A DNA stretch of 64,000 bases from positions 496,001-560,000 of the forward strand of contig LUGG01000022.1 of NCBI GenBank assembly GCA_001683735.1, written 5' to 3'. This document shows, in pieces, positions 11,186 through 21,878 of the stretch. The notes under the pieces were generated by a model, which saw only the letters and a program-made list of their open reading frames with translations, made no database searches and was not told the origin of the DNA. The number at the start of each line of letters is the position of its first letter. Positions within the stretch are counted from its first letter, which is position 1. Made by a program: the position numbers and the translations under genes. The stretch is from Grifola frondosa. Taxonomy: Eukaryota > Basidiomycota > Agaricomycetes > Polyporales > Grifolaceae.

Positions 11186-13525
11186 CTATGTCTTATCTTC
11201 TTCTAGTGTCAGATTTGAGGCTTCGCGGTTAGGTTCGCGGGTCTGCCTCCCAGACCATGGTTTGCCTCCATTTTCCTCCACCTCCCACCTTCGCAATGCG
11301 GCTTCATCCCAAATCTTATCGGTCACATCACCTTCTTTCCTCAAGAAAACGTCTCCTCGGAATTGTATCGGTAAATAGTCATTAGTGACCGGATGCCTAT
11401 CAAGCATGGCGCGATGCCCGCGATCATAATCAGCGATGCGCCTTTGTTCGGAACGCGGATAGACGTACGCATATTCGGGGTTATAGCAATATCCACGAGC
11501 ATATCCCAGTTCTTTCATTAACTTAGTCGGAGCGTTACGTATCATCACGGGCACAGGTATCGTCGGATCGAGCTTGGCCGCTTCCTCAGCACGATTATAA
11601 GCCTCATATGAACGGGTGGACTTCGGCGCCTCGGATAGGTACGATACCAAATGCGCCAAATTAATACGGCATTCTGGCATGCCGATTATCTGACATGCCT
11701 GGAGGGTTGCGATTGCCTGTCACGTAAAAGCGCATGAGCAATGACGCCGTCGAAGACGAAACCGGACCGCACCAGAGGGAGCGCATGGTTGTCAGCTAGC
11801 CCGATGTCCTCGCTGGCGCAAACAACCATCCGCCTCGCGATGTACAGCGGATCTTCTCCGGCTGTCAACATCCTAGCCAGCCAATACAACGCTGCGCTGC
11901 CTTGGCTGCCGCGCACGCTTTTGTGAAGCGCGGAGATCATGTCGTAGTGGCTGTCCCCTGTACGATCATACGAAGTGGAAACTGAACGGCGAAGAGAGGT
12001 CAGAAGATTTGCCTGATCAGCGTCCGGTGGAGCTGAAAGGACGAGTTCTAGTAGTGAGAGCGCGGTGCGAGCATCGCCTGTAGAGAGGGAGACGATTGAT
12101 GATACTATTTTGGGTGTTAGTTGGGGGAAAGGAGAAAAAGCCGATACAGCAGTTGAAGTTGACGCTTGAGAGGATATAATCGGTGACGAGGAGGGTTCAG
12201 CCGGCGAAGAGCCCTGCATTGTCATAGTTGGCAGCGTAACCTCAGAAGCAGACTGATGCGCGGTTGTCAATACGCGCTCTACAGCCTGATTTATGATTTG
12301 CGTGACGTCTTCGTCTGTAAGACGTTCCAAGACGAATACACTGTTGGTCCGCATTCATTAAGAACGTCATAAGCATGCTGATCAATACACACCGGCAACG
12401 ACTGATGAGAGCGCCAGTTAACTTGAAGGATGGGTTCTCCGTCGTAGCCCCAATCAACTTGAACGGCTTTAGCACGGATGCATCACCACTTTGAGATGGA
12501 CGACTATACCTGAATTTGGCCTTGTTCGATAAACGGCAGAAAGATATCCTTTGGGATTAACTATAATCAGCATAGAATATAACGGACAAATTCGTCAAGT
12601 ACCTGCTGTGCCTTATTGAACCTATGCACTTCATCCAAGAATAGTATGGTTCGCCTGGAGAGTGATTAAATTGCGACTTCAGTTAAATAACCATAGGCGA
12701 TCGATCGATACCTTCCTGTCAACGCGAGGACACGCTTAGCCTCCTCAACTACAGCTCGAACATCGGATATCCCAGAGTCAGTAGCACTGAGTTCTTTAAA
12801 AACCGAATCTGTGCTGTTCGCCAATAATCTAGCGAGCGTCGTCTTGCCGCATCTGTAAAAGAATGACGAATTAAAATAACACAGACGTCAACGGATAGAA
12901 GAAGCATACCCGGGAGGACCCCAAAATATTATACTGCCTGTGGAACCACTCTCAAGCAGATGCATGAGAAGAGATCCGGGGCCTGTTAGATGTGGCTGTC
13001 CGACAAATTCTGCGAGGGTGCGGGGACGGAGCCGTTCGGCAAGTGGTGCGTTTGCTTGAATACGGGAGGATGCAGTAGTTTTATGACGTTTGGAAGGCCC
13101 TTGTTCGGGGAGAGAAGGAGCATCATCTGCTTCACTTCTCTTCTTGGGATGTTTATTTCTGGAAGTAGGCGTCGATATACGTGCAAGAGACGACTTCTCA
13201 GGAAACAGGGACTCTATAGATGGCTGAACCAGCGTATGAGCGCGGGACGGGCCAGCCTTGCCTTTGGAAGTAGTCATATTAGACTGGGGGTCGTCGGCGC
13301 AGTTGCTGTCCAGGTGTTGATTGATATTCTGCTCCAACACAGGCCGGGAGCATACGGGACTGAATTTTAATTGATATGATGAGGGATAACCAAGTATTGC
13401 AGTTAGCGTGAAAGAAGCACGCACCAAGTAACTTGAAGTCATGCGACGAGTTGATTTAGCGGGATACATCTACTAGAGATGGAAGAAGACTTACCCGTCT
13501 GGTCCCTTGGAATTTGACCACTCAT
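11186..13525 (-). CDS. MGS1: AAA+ ATPase MGS1/WRNIP1, replication-fork maintenance
   Basis: Nuclear clamp-loader-like ATPase that binds ubiquitinated PCNA and helps stalled forks. Exons (minus): 13525-13495, 13431-13425, 13359-12910, 12852-12712, 12654-12603, 12548-12510, 12457-12393, 12340-11773, 11716-11186; total 1884 nt, 627 aa. Visible parts: N-terminal UBZ finger CPVC...[21 protein letters not shown]; Walker A GPPGCGKTT split by an intron; Walker [16 protein letters not shown]; sensor 1 [10 protein letters not shown]; and the C-terminal tetramer region with [16 protein letters not shown] and YGYNPEYAY-like [14 protein letters not shown]. The first UBZ cysteine appears only if a 7-nt microexon (13425-13431) is spliced in. 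Exon 6 has an alternative acceptor 12 nt upstream. Its 3' end faces that of the methyltransferase, with 91 bp between them. Confidence 0.93.
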
Positions 13526-14004
13526 AGTTTGTTATATATTACTTTCGTGCATGAATTCACATCGATTGGATATTGTGGAAGGTCGAATGGATAGCAAGGT
13601 AGGATCGTGGACTTGTCGTGAATTGACTTGCTCACGGCGCGTAACGACGCGACCCTCACGTGCTTTCTCGATCCGATTGCTCGTGACATATTCTGTCACA
13701 CCGCATGCCATGTCACGCATAACGGCTCCACCACATGATGTGCGGTAAAACTGAGCTCTGGTCAGCTCTACTTCTGAGCATGCAACTAGATGCAACCGAG
13801 TCACGTCGAGGTCATGAGAGGATGCGTGTTGGCACTGGGCTGTGAGTTTGTGCATCAGTTTGAGTGTTGTGTGCGTAGAGTACTGAGTATGAGTAGTACA
13901 TAGTGCCTCGGCATGTGACGGCGCGAGGATACCGTTAAATGGTTAAAAGCTGAGCTCGGAGTCCCGGGACAGTCCCATTCTCCCTCAATTCTACCCCATC
14001 CACT
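13526..14004. promoter_or_regulatory. Divergent promoter region between MGS1 (-) and pyroglutamyl peptidase (+)
   Basis: 479 bp between two start codons on opposite strands. No open frame here looks coding. A shared bidirectional promoter is inferred from the layout only; I see no strong TATA box. Confidence 0.5.
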
Positions 14005-15091
14005 ATGCCCGTCGTCCCTCCCCAGCCTTCCGAGCCTATAGATCCCAATGCACTCCGCGTACTCGTCACTGGCTTTGGCGTAAGTCTTCAAGGTTCTGCG
14101 TCTGTGCTGGACAGTCATCGTCTCCGCCTCTAGCCCTTCTCCAAATACAAGGAAAATCCAGCATGGCTTGCTGTCAAGCCTTTACACAACACCATTCTCT
14201 ATGCCGATCCTCCCAGCGAACCCATCACTCACAATGATCAGGCCATCGTGACAGATGAGATGGAGGGCGTCCCTCCTCGTCCTCAACAAATCCATATCAC
14301 CGCAGTCGAGATACCCGTTACATATCAGGCAGTTCTGGCAACTGTTCCTGGTCTCCACGGTCGCCCACCTGTCCTCCCGCATCCTAATGACCTCTCGCTC
14401 GCCATCACACCTCCGCCCGATAACGGCTATGACTTCATGTTCCACATAGGCGTCGCTGGTCGTGGGCCGCTCCGCATAGAGAAGTTGGCTCACAAGAACG
14501 GTTACCGCATGAAGGACGCCGACGGTGAATACGCACCCGTCGTCCATCTCCCCAAAGACGGTACCCGGGACAGCGCCGAAGCATCCGAGATGGAGCGTAT
14601 AGAACGCATGCTTATGGGCCTGAGCAGCACCACGCCGCTGCTAGGCCAGTCGGGCGGGGAAGGAGGCAACGATGGTGTTGACCACCCTCCAAATCGTGGA
14701 TTGGGTAAAGGTTATGAGAGCTTTGCTGACGAGCTCTACACCGAGATTGACGTTGCTAAGCTGATACATCACTTGAAGGATTCGGGCATTGAGGTGCGTC
14801 TTTTCTTCCATCATGGTTCGGTGACTTCACCTGTCTATCGCGAATACAGCAAGTGTACTCGTCCATGGATGCGGGCCATTATCTGTGCGATTTCATCTTC
14901 TACTGCTCGCTCGCCGAAGCGAAGCGGCTGGCTGCGAGACAAGAAAAGTTCAAGGAGAGGAGTACGCCAATAAAGAGCACCCCCGTCCTATTCATGCATT
15001 GTCCTCCGTAGATCAGCCGCTGAGCACGGAACAAGTGACGGAGGCAATCAAGCGCATTGTTTCATGGGTGTGTGGGCGTTTGAATTCTTGA
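14005..15091 (+). CDS. Pyroglutamyl-peptidase I (peptidase family C15), frame broken after the catalytic His
   Basis: Cytosolic cysteine peptidase that removes N-terminal pyroglutamate. Exons 14005-14079, 14134-14793 and 14850 onward. N-terminus LRVLVTGFG followed after the intron by PFSKYKENPAW is the family start. The catalytic Cys lies in SSMDAGHYLCDFIFYCSL and the catalytic His in VLFMHCPP. Directly after HCPP the reading frame meets TAG at 15009-15011, while the expected tail (DQPLSTEQVTEAIKRIVSW) continues in another frame to 15091. One extra base in CCGTA would restore it. All catalytic segments lie before the break. The insert of about 100 residues with charged and Gly-rich sequence in the middle is longer than in bacterial enzymes and is usual for fungal ones. 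Confidence 0.85.
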
Positions 15092-15597
15092 GTGTGGAGT
15101 TTTTGGCTCCTTCCTCCTGCTCTCGCATGCTGTATCGCGCATTATTCACACCAGTCTTTACTTATTTGTAAGAGAGAAGAATCGATCACGTTTGTACTCA
15201 TGTTCATACAATCAGCATGCTGCACGAGACGCATAAATGTGTCCCAGAGAACCAGTTAAGCCCCGCGCGTTGTATATCGGCGTCAGAGCCGACGTGACAA
15301 CTCTGTATGATCAACCTATCCCGCTGTGAGAATTGCGGCCGTCGTTGACAAGCATTTGGAATTAAGGATAGCGGATTATTCATCCGTACCGGAATCAACA
15401 ATGATGTGGCCGAAGTGTGCGACTCTGCTGCGATTTGCACCGCCGACGATTTGCTACACGTCCTTGACGCGCCTTGACGCGTTTCGCGTGCGGAGTACCC
15501 CGTCACGTGCCGATCGTGTACTTATACTTTTTGCTGCACACCATCATGGCGCAAACACCCCCGCGGGACTTTTGTTTCTTTCCACCACTTCAAACCC
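15092..15597. other. Intergenic region upstream of MET14
   Basis: No coding sequence supported. It separates the 3' end of the peptidase gene from the MET14 start on the same strand and should contain the MET14 promoter. A sequence like CACGTG (Met4/Cbf1-type) is approached by GTCACGTGCC at about 15501-15510, which is suggestive but not proof of sulfur regulation. Confidence 0.4.
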
Positions 15598-16415
15598 ATG
15601 ACGACTATGGCCACTAACATCGTATTCCACGCAGGTGAGTTGTGACCGTTCGATGTTCCCATCTAGACCTGAGCTCAGCCCACAGGCTCCGTCGATGGCG
15701 TTGAACGTGCCCAGCTGCTCAAACAGAAGGGCGTCACGGTCTGGTTCACTGGCCTTAGTGCAAGCGGGAAGGTTTGTATCTCGAGTCATTTTTGCGCGTA
15801 AGCTTCTTATTGCAACTTCCTTGTTAGTCGACGATCGCGTGTGCGCTGGAGCAGCATTTGCTCCACAGAAACAAGTTTTGCTACCGACTAGATGGCGACA
15901 ACATTCGCTTCGGGCTCAACAAGGACCTTGGTTTTGATGAGAAGTCCCGGAACGAGAATATTCGCCGCATTGGGGAGGTAAGAACGTCAAAAATCTAGCA
16001 GAGCTTGTAACTGAGCGTAAGATAACAGGTTTCAAAGCTTTTTGCAGACGCTTGCTGCATTGCTGTAACGGCATTTATCTCTCCATACCGTGCAGACCGA
16101 GCAGTCGCCCGCGAGTTGCACGAGAAAGCGCAGCTTGGTTTCATCGAGGTGTTCGTTGATGCGCCTCTCCACGTCGTTGAGCAGCGTGACCCGAAGGGTC
16201 TGTACAAGAAGGCAAGAGCAGGAGAAATTAAAGGTGACGTTGAGAGTTCCACCGGCATGCCTTTATTGACACTCTTTCGAACAGATTTCACTGGGATTTC
16301 TGCCCCCTATGAGGCACCCGAGGCACCGGAGATCCATATCAAGACAGACGAGTGTGACGTCAAGGAGGCTGTTCGTATTATCACGGAATATCTCGAGCAA
16401 AAGCAATTCATATAG
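15598..16415 (+). CDS. MET14: Adenylylsulfate (APS) kinase
   Basis: Second enzyme of sulfate assimilation: phosphorylates APS with ATP to make PAPS in the cytosol. Exons 15598-15634, 15686-15771, 15828-15977, 16029-16233, 16285-16415; 609 nt, 202 aa, all phases agree. P-loop GLSASGKST is split by the second intron at the Lys. Other family blocks: [59 protein letters not shown], and [11 protein letters not shown]. Length matches the usual 200 aa. Two in-frame ATGs are close together (15598 and 15607); the first is chosen. Confidence 0.97.
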
Positions 16416-16714
16416 ATCGTGTCGATGTAACTTATCTGCTTTAGAATGTAAGATCATCCACATGCCAGGGAAACTTAGTTGGTGTTCATTGGGATTATTC
16501 TCGCGACGGTCAACGTTTTTAAAACCATTGATGTACATTAGTCGGCACTAGCCAAGGTATCGGGATTAGTCAAGTGCGACACTCCAAAACAAATGTTCAA
16601 CTGTATTCATACAGAGGCAAAGCGGTGTAGACAATGCTGCTAAGATATACATGCTATTATGTGTCTAACAGAGCACGGACGGAACGGTACAAGGTATTAG
16701 ATCAGAAATGGATG
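16416..16714. other. Intergenic region between convergent MET14 and GCKIII kinase genes
   Basis: 299 bp separating two 3' ends. No coding sequence or structured RNA recognised; expected to hold both polyadenylation regions. Confidence 0.5.
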
Positions 16715-19700
16715 CTATTCGCCGGCGGCCAGCGCCAGGAATGAATTGGGCGTATCCGTCCTCGAATTAGTAACAGGTTCACCATTAATATCGTCGTATG
16801 CTACCATTTCTTCCTGTTCTTGCTCTTCTTCAATTGTGTCTTGATTCGTTTTATCCAACATCTGAGTGAGTCCGGCCTCGACCACTGATAGCCACTGCGA
16901 GAGTTCATCCACGGTCCGTGCCAACTCGGCATGAGTGGCATCATGAGAAAACATAAGGGGCCCAATGTCCAGCGGCCGTATCGCCGGTCCGACTAAAGCA
17001 TCACTGGGAAGAGATGAAAAAGACTGAGATCCACTATATGATAGCGACCTTGCATGCAATTGCGACAACGACGAGGCAGAGTCCGCACCGGTGGGGCGAA
17101 GATCAGTGAGCGATTGGTTGAATTGAGATGATAGCGAGTTGAGAGAAGTTGTCGAGGACGATGCGGCTGAATTCGAATGCGGCAGTGTCCGGACGCCGGA
17201 CGCGCCTGCGTCCGAACTTATCGAGCTCCAAGCACTCGAAGATATGGAAGGTCGCGATGATGGTGGAAACGGAGAAGGCGAGGGTGGTAATAAATCTGAC
17301 ATCCCGAGTTTGTGTTCAGACGTAAGAGTTGGAATCTTGGAGAAAATTTAGAACAAATCCAACAGACGATGCATTAGCTGAGTTTACCTTCAAGACGTCC
17401 CGTAATCCAGGTAGTGTGACGCTTGCGTTCTGGCTAAAGGACCCCTCTGCAGGACTACCGTTTCTTTCTCTTGCGAAGGGCTTCGCCGGTGTTTCCAAAC
17501 TTGTGACCGATGGCAGCCGATTGAGGCTGGGTCTTCGAGATGGCGGTTTTGAACCCGCCGAAGCCGTGATGGCGGCCATAGCAAACGTACTCGATTCCGC
17601 TGTAGCAGAACGAGCGCGAGCCATCGGTAGTGGCGTTGGTAATGAACCGCCAGGTGATGCGAGTCTCCTGGGCACTACGGAGGCATCCAAAGAATGAGTA
17701 GCTTGGTGAATTCCGGATGAAGTCGTTGAGACTGTGGAAACGCTTGAATGAGTTGGTGATCTGCGATCATGTCCTGTGGGCAAACGGAAAGTGGGCAATG
17801 CAGAATGGATGGACATATCATCTTGTATTAATGCTCTTGATGACGGCGGAGGGAACTGAAAGTCAGTGGGGGATGCTAGATTACGATCTCGGAGACCGCT
17901 CGAGGCAGAAGAGGAAGACAAGCCCGCAGCGCTACTCTGGGAACGTTTGCGTACGACCGACGGCCGATCAATAGTCCTCGTGCGTTCCGGTGATGATGCA
18001 GACAAAACAATGGGCGGAGGCAAGTCAATCGACATGTGCAGCGTGGAAGCATCTGGAATCTCGATATTTGGAACACCGCGAAATGAGCGAATTTCACGGT
18101 AGTTCGGATTTAATTTAGCATGCCCTACGTTCGATTGAGCTTCAACCGTACCAGGCAAGATTGGGGCTGTACCCAAAGGTATTCCGGGTCCTAATGCAGG
18201 CAATCGTTCCCGCTTCGAATCCAGTGGTGAAAGAGGATGATCTCCATCTTTATGGTCAACTCGTACGCCCGACTTGGAACGTGGTGTTGATGGACGGGGA
18301 GGAAATACAAAGTTGGACTGCTTGGCAGTACGAGGATCATCTCCAGTAGATTCCGCTGTCATGGGGCCTTTTAACGGACTGCGACCTCGAGATGGAGATA
18401 TAGAAGGAAGAAACGACGAAGTTGCTTGGAAATCCCCTGAGGAAGGATCGAAAGCTTGTATCCGGAAGGGGTCTGGTAGCGTCGTCTCGTCTTCGAATAA
18501 CATTCGTAAGGTAGCAGGCACTTTGGAATTGGGAGGAGGTCGAACAGTGGGAAGTGAAGATGATGAATCATGATCAGCCATTGAAAGGAAAGAAGAATCC
18601 AGATGATCAAGAGCCGAAGCGGAACGTCCCCGGACAGTATCAAACTCCCAAGGGTTTTCGTCCACCGACTCAGCAGTAGACTGAGAACTGAGGTGTTTAC
18701 CAATCAACTTCATTATTGCAGCTATTTGAGAAGATGAACGCACTCTCTTTCTTCTTCCTCCTCCCACGGGAGAGGGTCTGCCATACTGGCTCGAGTGCCA
18801 CCACCTTTCGTCCAAGCATCATATCGAAGAATGAGATCCTTCAAAGTCGTCACAGGGACCTTGGCAACGGACTTGATCCATTTCGTTTTGGATAGCTCAT
18901 CAGCAGTAAGACGCTAAGGCGCGAGTTAGTCATTCAGAATAACGCGTAGAGGACAACATATCGCACATTATTGGGGGATTCTCTCAGGCACAGCGCCACA
19001 AAGTCTCTTAATTCTTTGCTTCCTTCGCCTTCTGCAAGTCGGGGAGGCTTCATTCTCGGGATTAGTTGTATGAGCTTGGCCTGGTCGATGATATGAGAAT
19101 TGGGGGCACTGCCTTTGACCATCTCGTATATCATGATACCCAAGCTCCAGATGTCGGCCTTGGTGTCATAAGCAGCAGCATGGGCAACCTCCGGCGCCAT
19201 CCAATGTGGCGTACCGACTAAGGTATTGCGTTTGCTGGAAGCTGTTACGAGGAGAGCGGAAACACCGAAATCGCATATCACGACTTTCCCAGCTGCTGTG
19301 ACGAGGATATTGGCGGCCTTGAGATCACGGTGTATGATGGCTGACTTGTGAAGATAGCTAAGGCCTGTGAGAACCTCTCGAGTGATGACAGAGACATATT
19401 TCTCCTCGAGTATGCCATCCTTGCATGCTTTCATCAGAGTGCGCACGCTACCACCCTGAGCATACTCCATGACAATCCATACACGAGGGCCATCCAAGTA
19501 GCAGCCAAAATACTTCGTGACGTTTGGAGCATCACGAAGCTGAGTGAGAAGAGCAACCTCACGTTGTATGTCGCCTACATCATCGTCTTCGGTGTCTAGG
19601 TTGATAATCTTGAGGGCGACGACGTTGCCGGTTCGTATCTCCACGCCTTTGTGCACGGATCCATATGCGCCTTTCCCAACTGTTTCTAGACGTCTGAAAA

Positions 19701-19725
19701 GCTGGTGGACAGATTGCTGAGGCAT
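16715..19725 (-). CDS. STE20-family GCKIII protein kinase (Kic1/Nak1 type) with long disordered tail
   Basis: Protein kinase expected in the RAM/MOR pathway for polarity and cell separation. Exons (minus) 19725-18967, 18913-18744, 18687-17388, 17335-16715; 2850 nt, 949 aa. The kinase domain occupies residues 10-265: GKGAYGSVHKG, VALKIINLD, HRDLKAANILV, DFGVSA, GTPHWMAPEV, DIWSLGI. After it comes the family-typical LILRYDAWTKGGG and ADPLPWEEEEE, then WEFDTVRGR. The rest is Ser/Pro-rich and likely phosphorylated, ending in a short helical segment (SQWLSVVEAGLTQML). The ATG at 19725 (MPQQSVHQLF) is the first true ATG before the glycine loop. Intron phases all join cleanly. Confidence 0.92.
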
Positions 19726-19863
19726 CGTAGACACAAGAGAGTCATCGTAGGTACAAGACTAGAGAGACTCAGACCACACATTTTGCGGCCATGTGGCTGT
19801 AGTGTCATGTGATCCTAGCTACGTTTTGGGAAATTTCAATCAGTGGCTGCAAGCACCTTGACC
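19726..19863. promoter_or_regulatory. Compact bidirectional promoter, GCKIII kinase (-) / eIF2B gamma (+)
   Basis: Only 138 bp between divergent start codons, so both 5' UTRs and core promoters must share or overlap this stretch. No TATA box is evident. Confidence 0.6.
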
Positions 19864-21771
19864 ATGGATTTCGACGAGTCAACGACCAAACTCTTCACCC
19901 GCGAGTTTCTCGCCGTCGTTCTTGCAGGGTTTGGAAACGAGTGAGTTTCTGAACTCGACATGCTTATAGTCTTCATTTTCCGTTAGGCTACTCCCTTTGA
20001 CCAGCAATCATGGCGATGAACCGTGTCCGAAGGCTCTGCTTCCGATTGCGAACAAGCCCATGCTCGATCATCCCCTTGCATGGATAGAGCAATCAGGAGT
20101 GATAGGTACTTACTTGAGCTTGCACTTTATTGCATTCTGATGATCCTTTCAGACGTTCTTCTCATTTGTCCCGCTCCACATCGATCCGCTATGTCCAACT
20201 ACATCCATTCTGACATCTCTTCATCTTTTCCATCTCTGCGTATTGATCTACAGTCATATGACGAGTCACAAGATCTTAATGTTGGAACTTGCACCATCTT
20301 GAGACATTTCTCTCAACGTATCCAGCAGGATTTCATTCTGGTCCCCTGCGACTTCGTTCCCCCTCCGTCACTGCCACTTTCTCATGTCCTAAACAAGTTT
20401 AGGACGGAGACAACTTATGACGGGTCAATAGCAACAACATGCTTCTACGAGGTCCGCAGTGCCGAGAAAGGCAGTACTACTGACGAGTGGGGCCTAACCC
20501 CCTCCTCTGTACCCGTAGTCTGGGATGAACAGACTGGGACACTGTTGTACATTGACACTCCCGACGATATTGACAATAATGGTGAAGATATTAATTTGCG
20601 AGCGAGTCTGCTGTCTCAGTACGCGCCTCCATCCACATTTCCGGCTTCATACCCTCATTTCAGTGTTTGGGTTTTAGGTATCCTCGCGCAAAACTATCCG
20701 CAACTTTACGAGATTCTCACGTATACGTTTGTCGAAGATCCGTGCTTGATGCATTGGGTCAGAAATTGTACTTCGACTCATTGCGGGAAGAGTTTATTCC
20801 TTGGCTTTGTAAACCGCAATATCAAAGAACCAGACGCGATAAATATGGCTCTGGTATGTGGTGCAAATTACTCAATCTAATTTTATTCAAAAGCTGTCTT
20901 CCAGTTTTGAGCCCTGCCTCGAACGCCTTCTCTCAAGGGCTGGCTCTGAAACATTCCACGCTGCATACCAATCTCCAGAAACATCATCTTAGAAACAATA
21001 CGTTGAGACCCTTTCCAGAAGATGAACACCTGCGTTCCGTAGTACCATCTCCGATAGAGGGTGAGGAGGAAGATACTCTGCTGCCTAGTCTCAGGGTCGG
21101 CTTGGTGGTACACAAAGCTGATTCTGGGTTCGCCGCTCGAGCAAATAATTTGCACTCATATCTCGAACTAAACAGATTCGTGAGTAGCCCCAGAGACTCA
21201 TGCGCATAGCTCATCTCTGGTTTTAGTTCCTCGCGCAAGCGAGTTACTCTCTGCCTACCGATCCAGAAAGCCGGTCTCTCATAGATCAAAAGGCGCGAAT
21301 TTCGTCGGACTCAATCATAGGTCATTCTACTCGAGTGGAAGAGCGCTCGAATATCAAGAAGTCCGTGATCGGAAAGCATTGCATTATCGGAAAGATGGTC
21401 AAAATTGTGGGATGCGTGATTCTCGATCACTGTGTGATTGCAGACGGGTCAGTAGATCTCTCGTTGCTTCAAGAAATTTGTTCCGTTCTATTTTCTTTCG
21501 ACAGTGCGAAACTCGATGGATGTATCCTTGGAAAGAATTCGAAAGTAGGGGAGAAAGCTGAGCTATCACGATGTGTCACTCGGGCTGGATTCGAAGTCGG
21601 CGCTGGCGGTCAGGCAAATTTATTTTGTTACAGCGTGATGTCGCTGAAACTTGTGTTGCAGAGACATACAGAAATGAGAAGCTCGATATCTCAGATTGGA
21701 CAGCGCCCCAGGAGTCTAGTGAGGAAGCAGGTTCTGACGAAGGACACAGTTCGGAAGATGCTAGTGATTGA
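19864..21771 (+). CDS. GCD1: Translation initiation factor eIF2B subunit gamma
   Basis: Part of the catalytic subcomplex of eIF2B, the guanine-nucleotide exchange factor for eIF2. Exons 19864-19940, 19987-20105, 20153-20677, 20713-20853, 20905-21179, 21227-21447, 21505-21608, 21662-21771; 1572 nt, 523 aa. N-terminal nucleotidyltransferase-like fold: LAVVLAGFGNELLPLTSN and CPKALLPIANKPML. Middle: DFILVPCDFV and LDSHVYVCRRSVLDAL. C-terminal hexapeptide (left-handed beta helix) repeats: IIGHSTRVEERSNIKKSVIG and DGCILGKNSKVGEKAELSRC. The intron 20678-20712 is just 35 nt, chosen because it makes the conserved Leu-Asp junction. The acidic C-terminus is typical. It converges on eIF3c. Confidence 0.94.
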
Positions 21772-21878
21772 CCTCTGTAGCAGGGATAGACGATAGCATG
21801 CATGCAATTTCAGCAAGAAAACACTGCATATATGCTCGGTGATCATCGAGAGCGAAGAATAAGTGATACATTTCTAGT

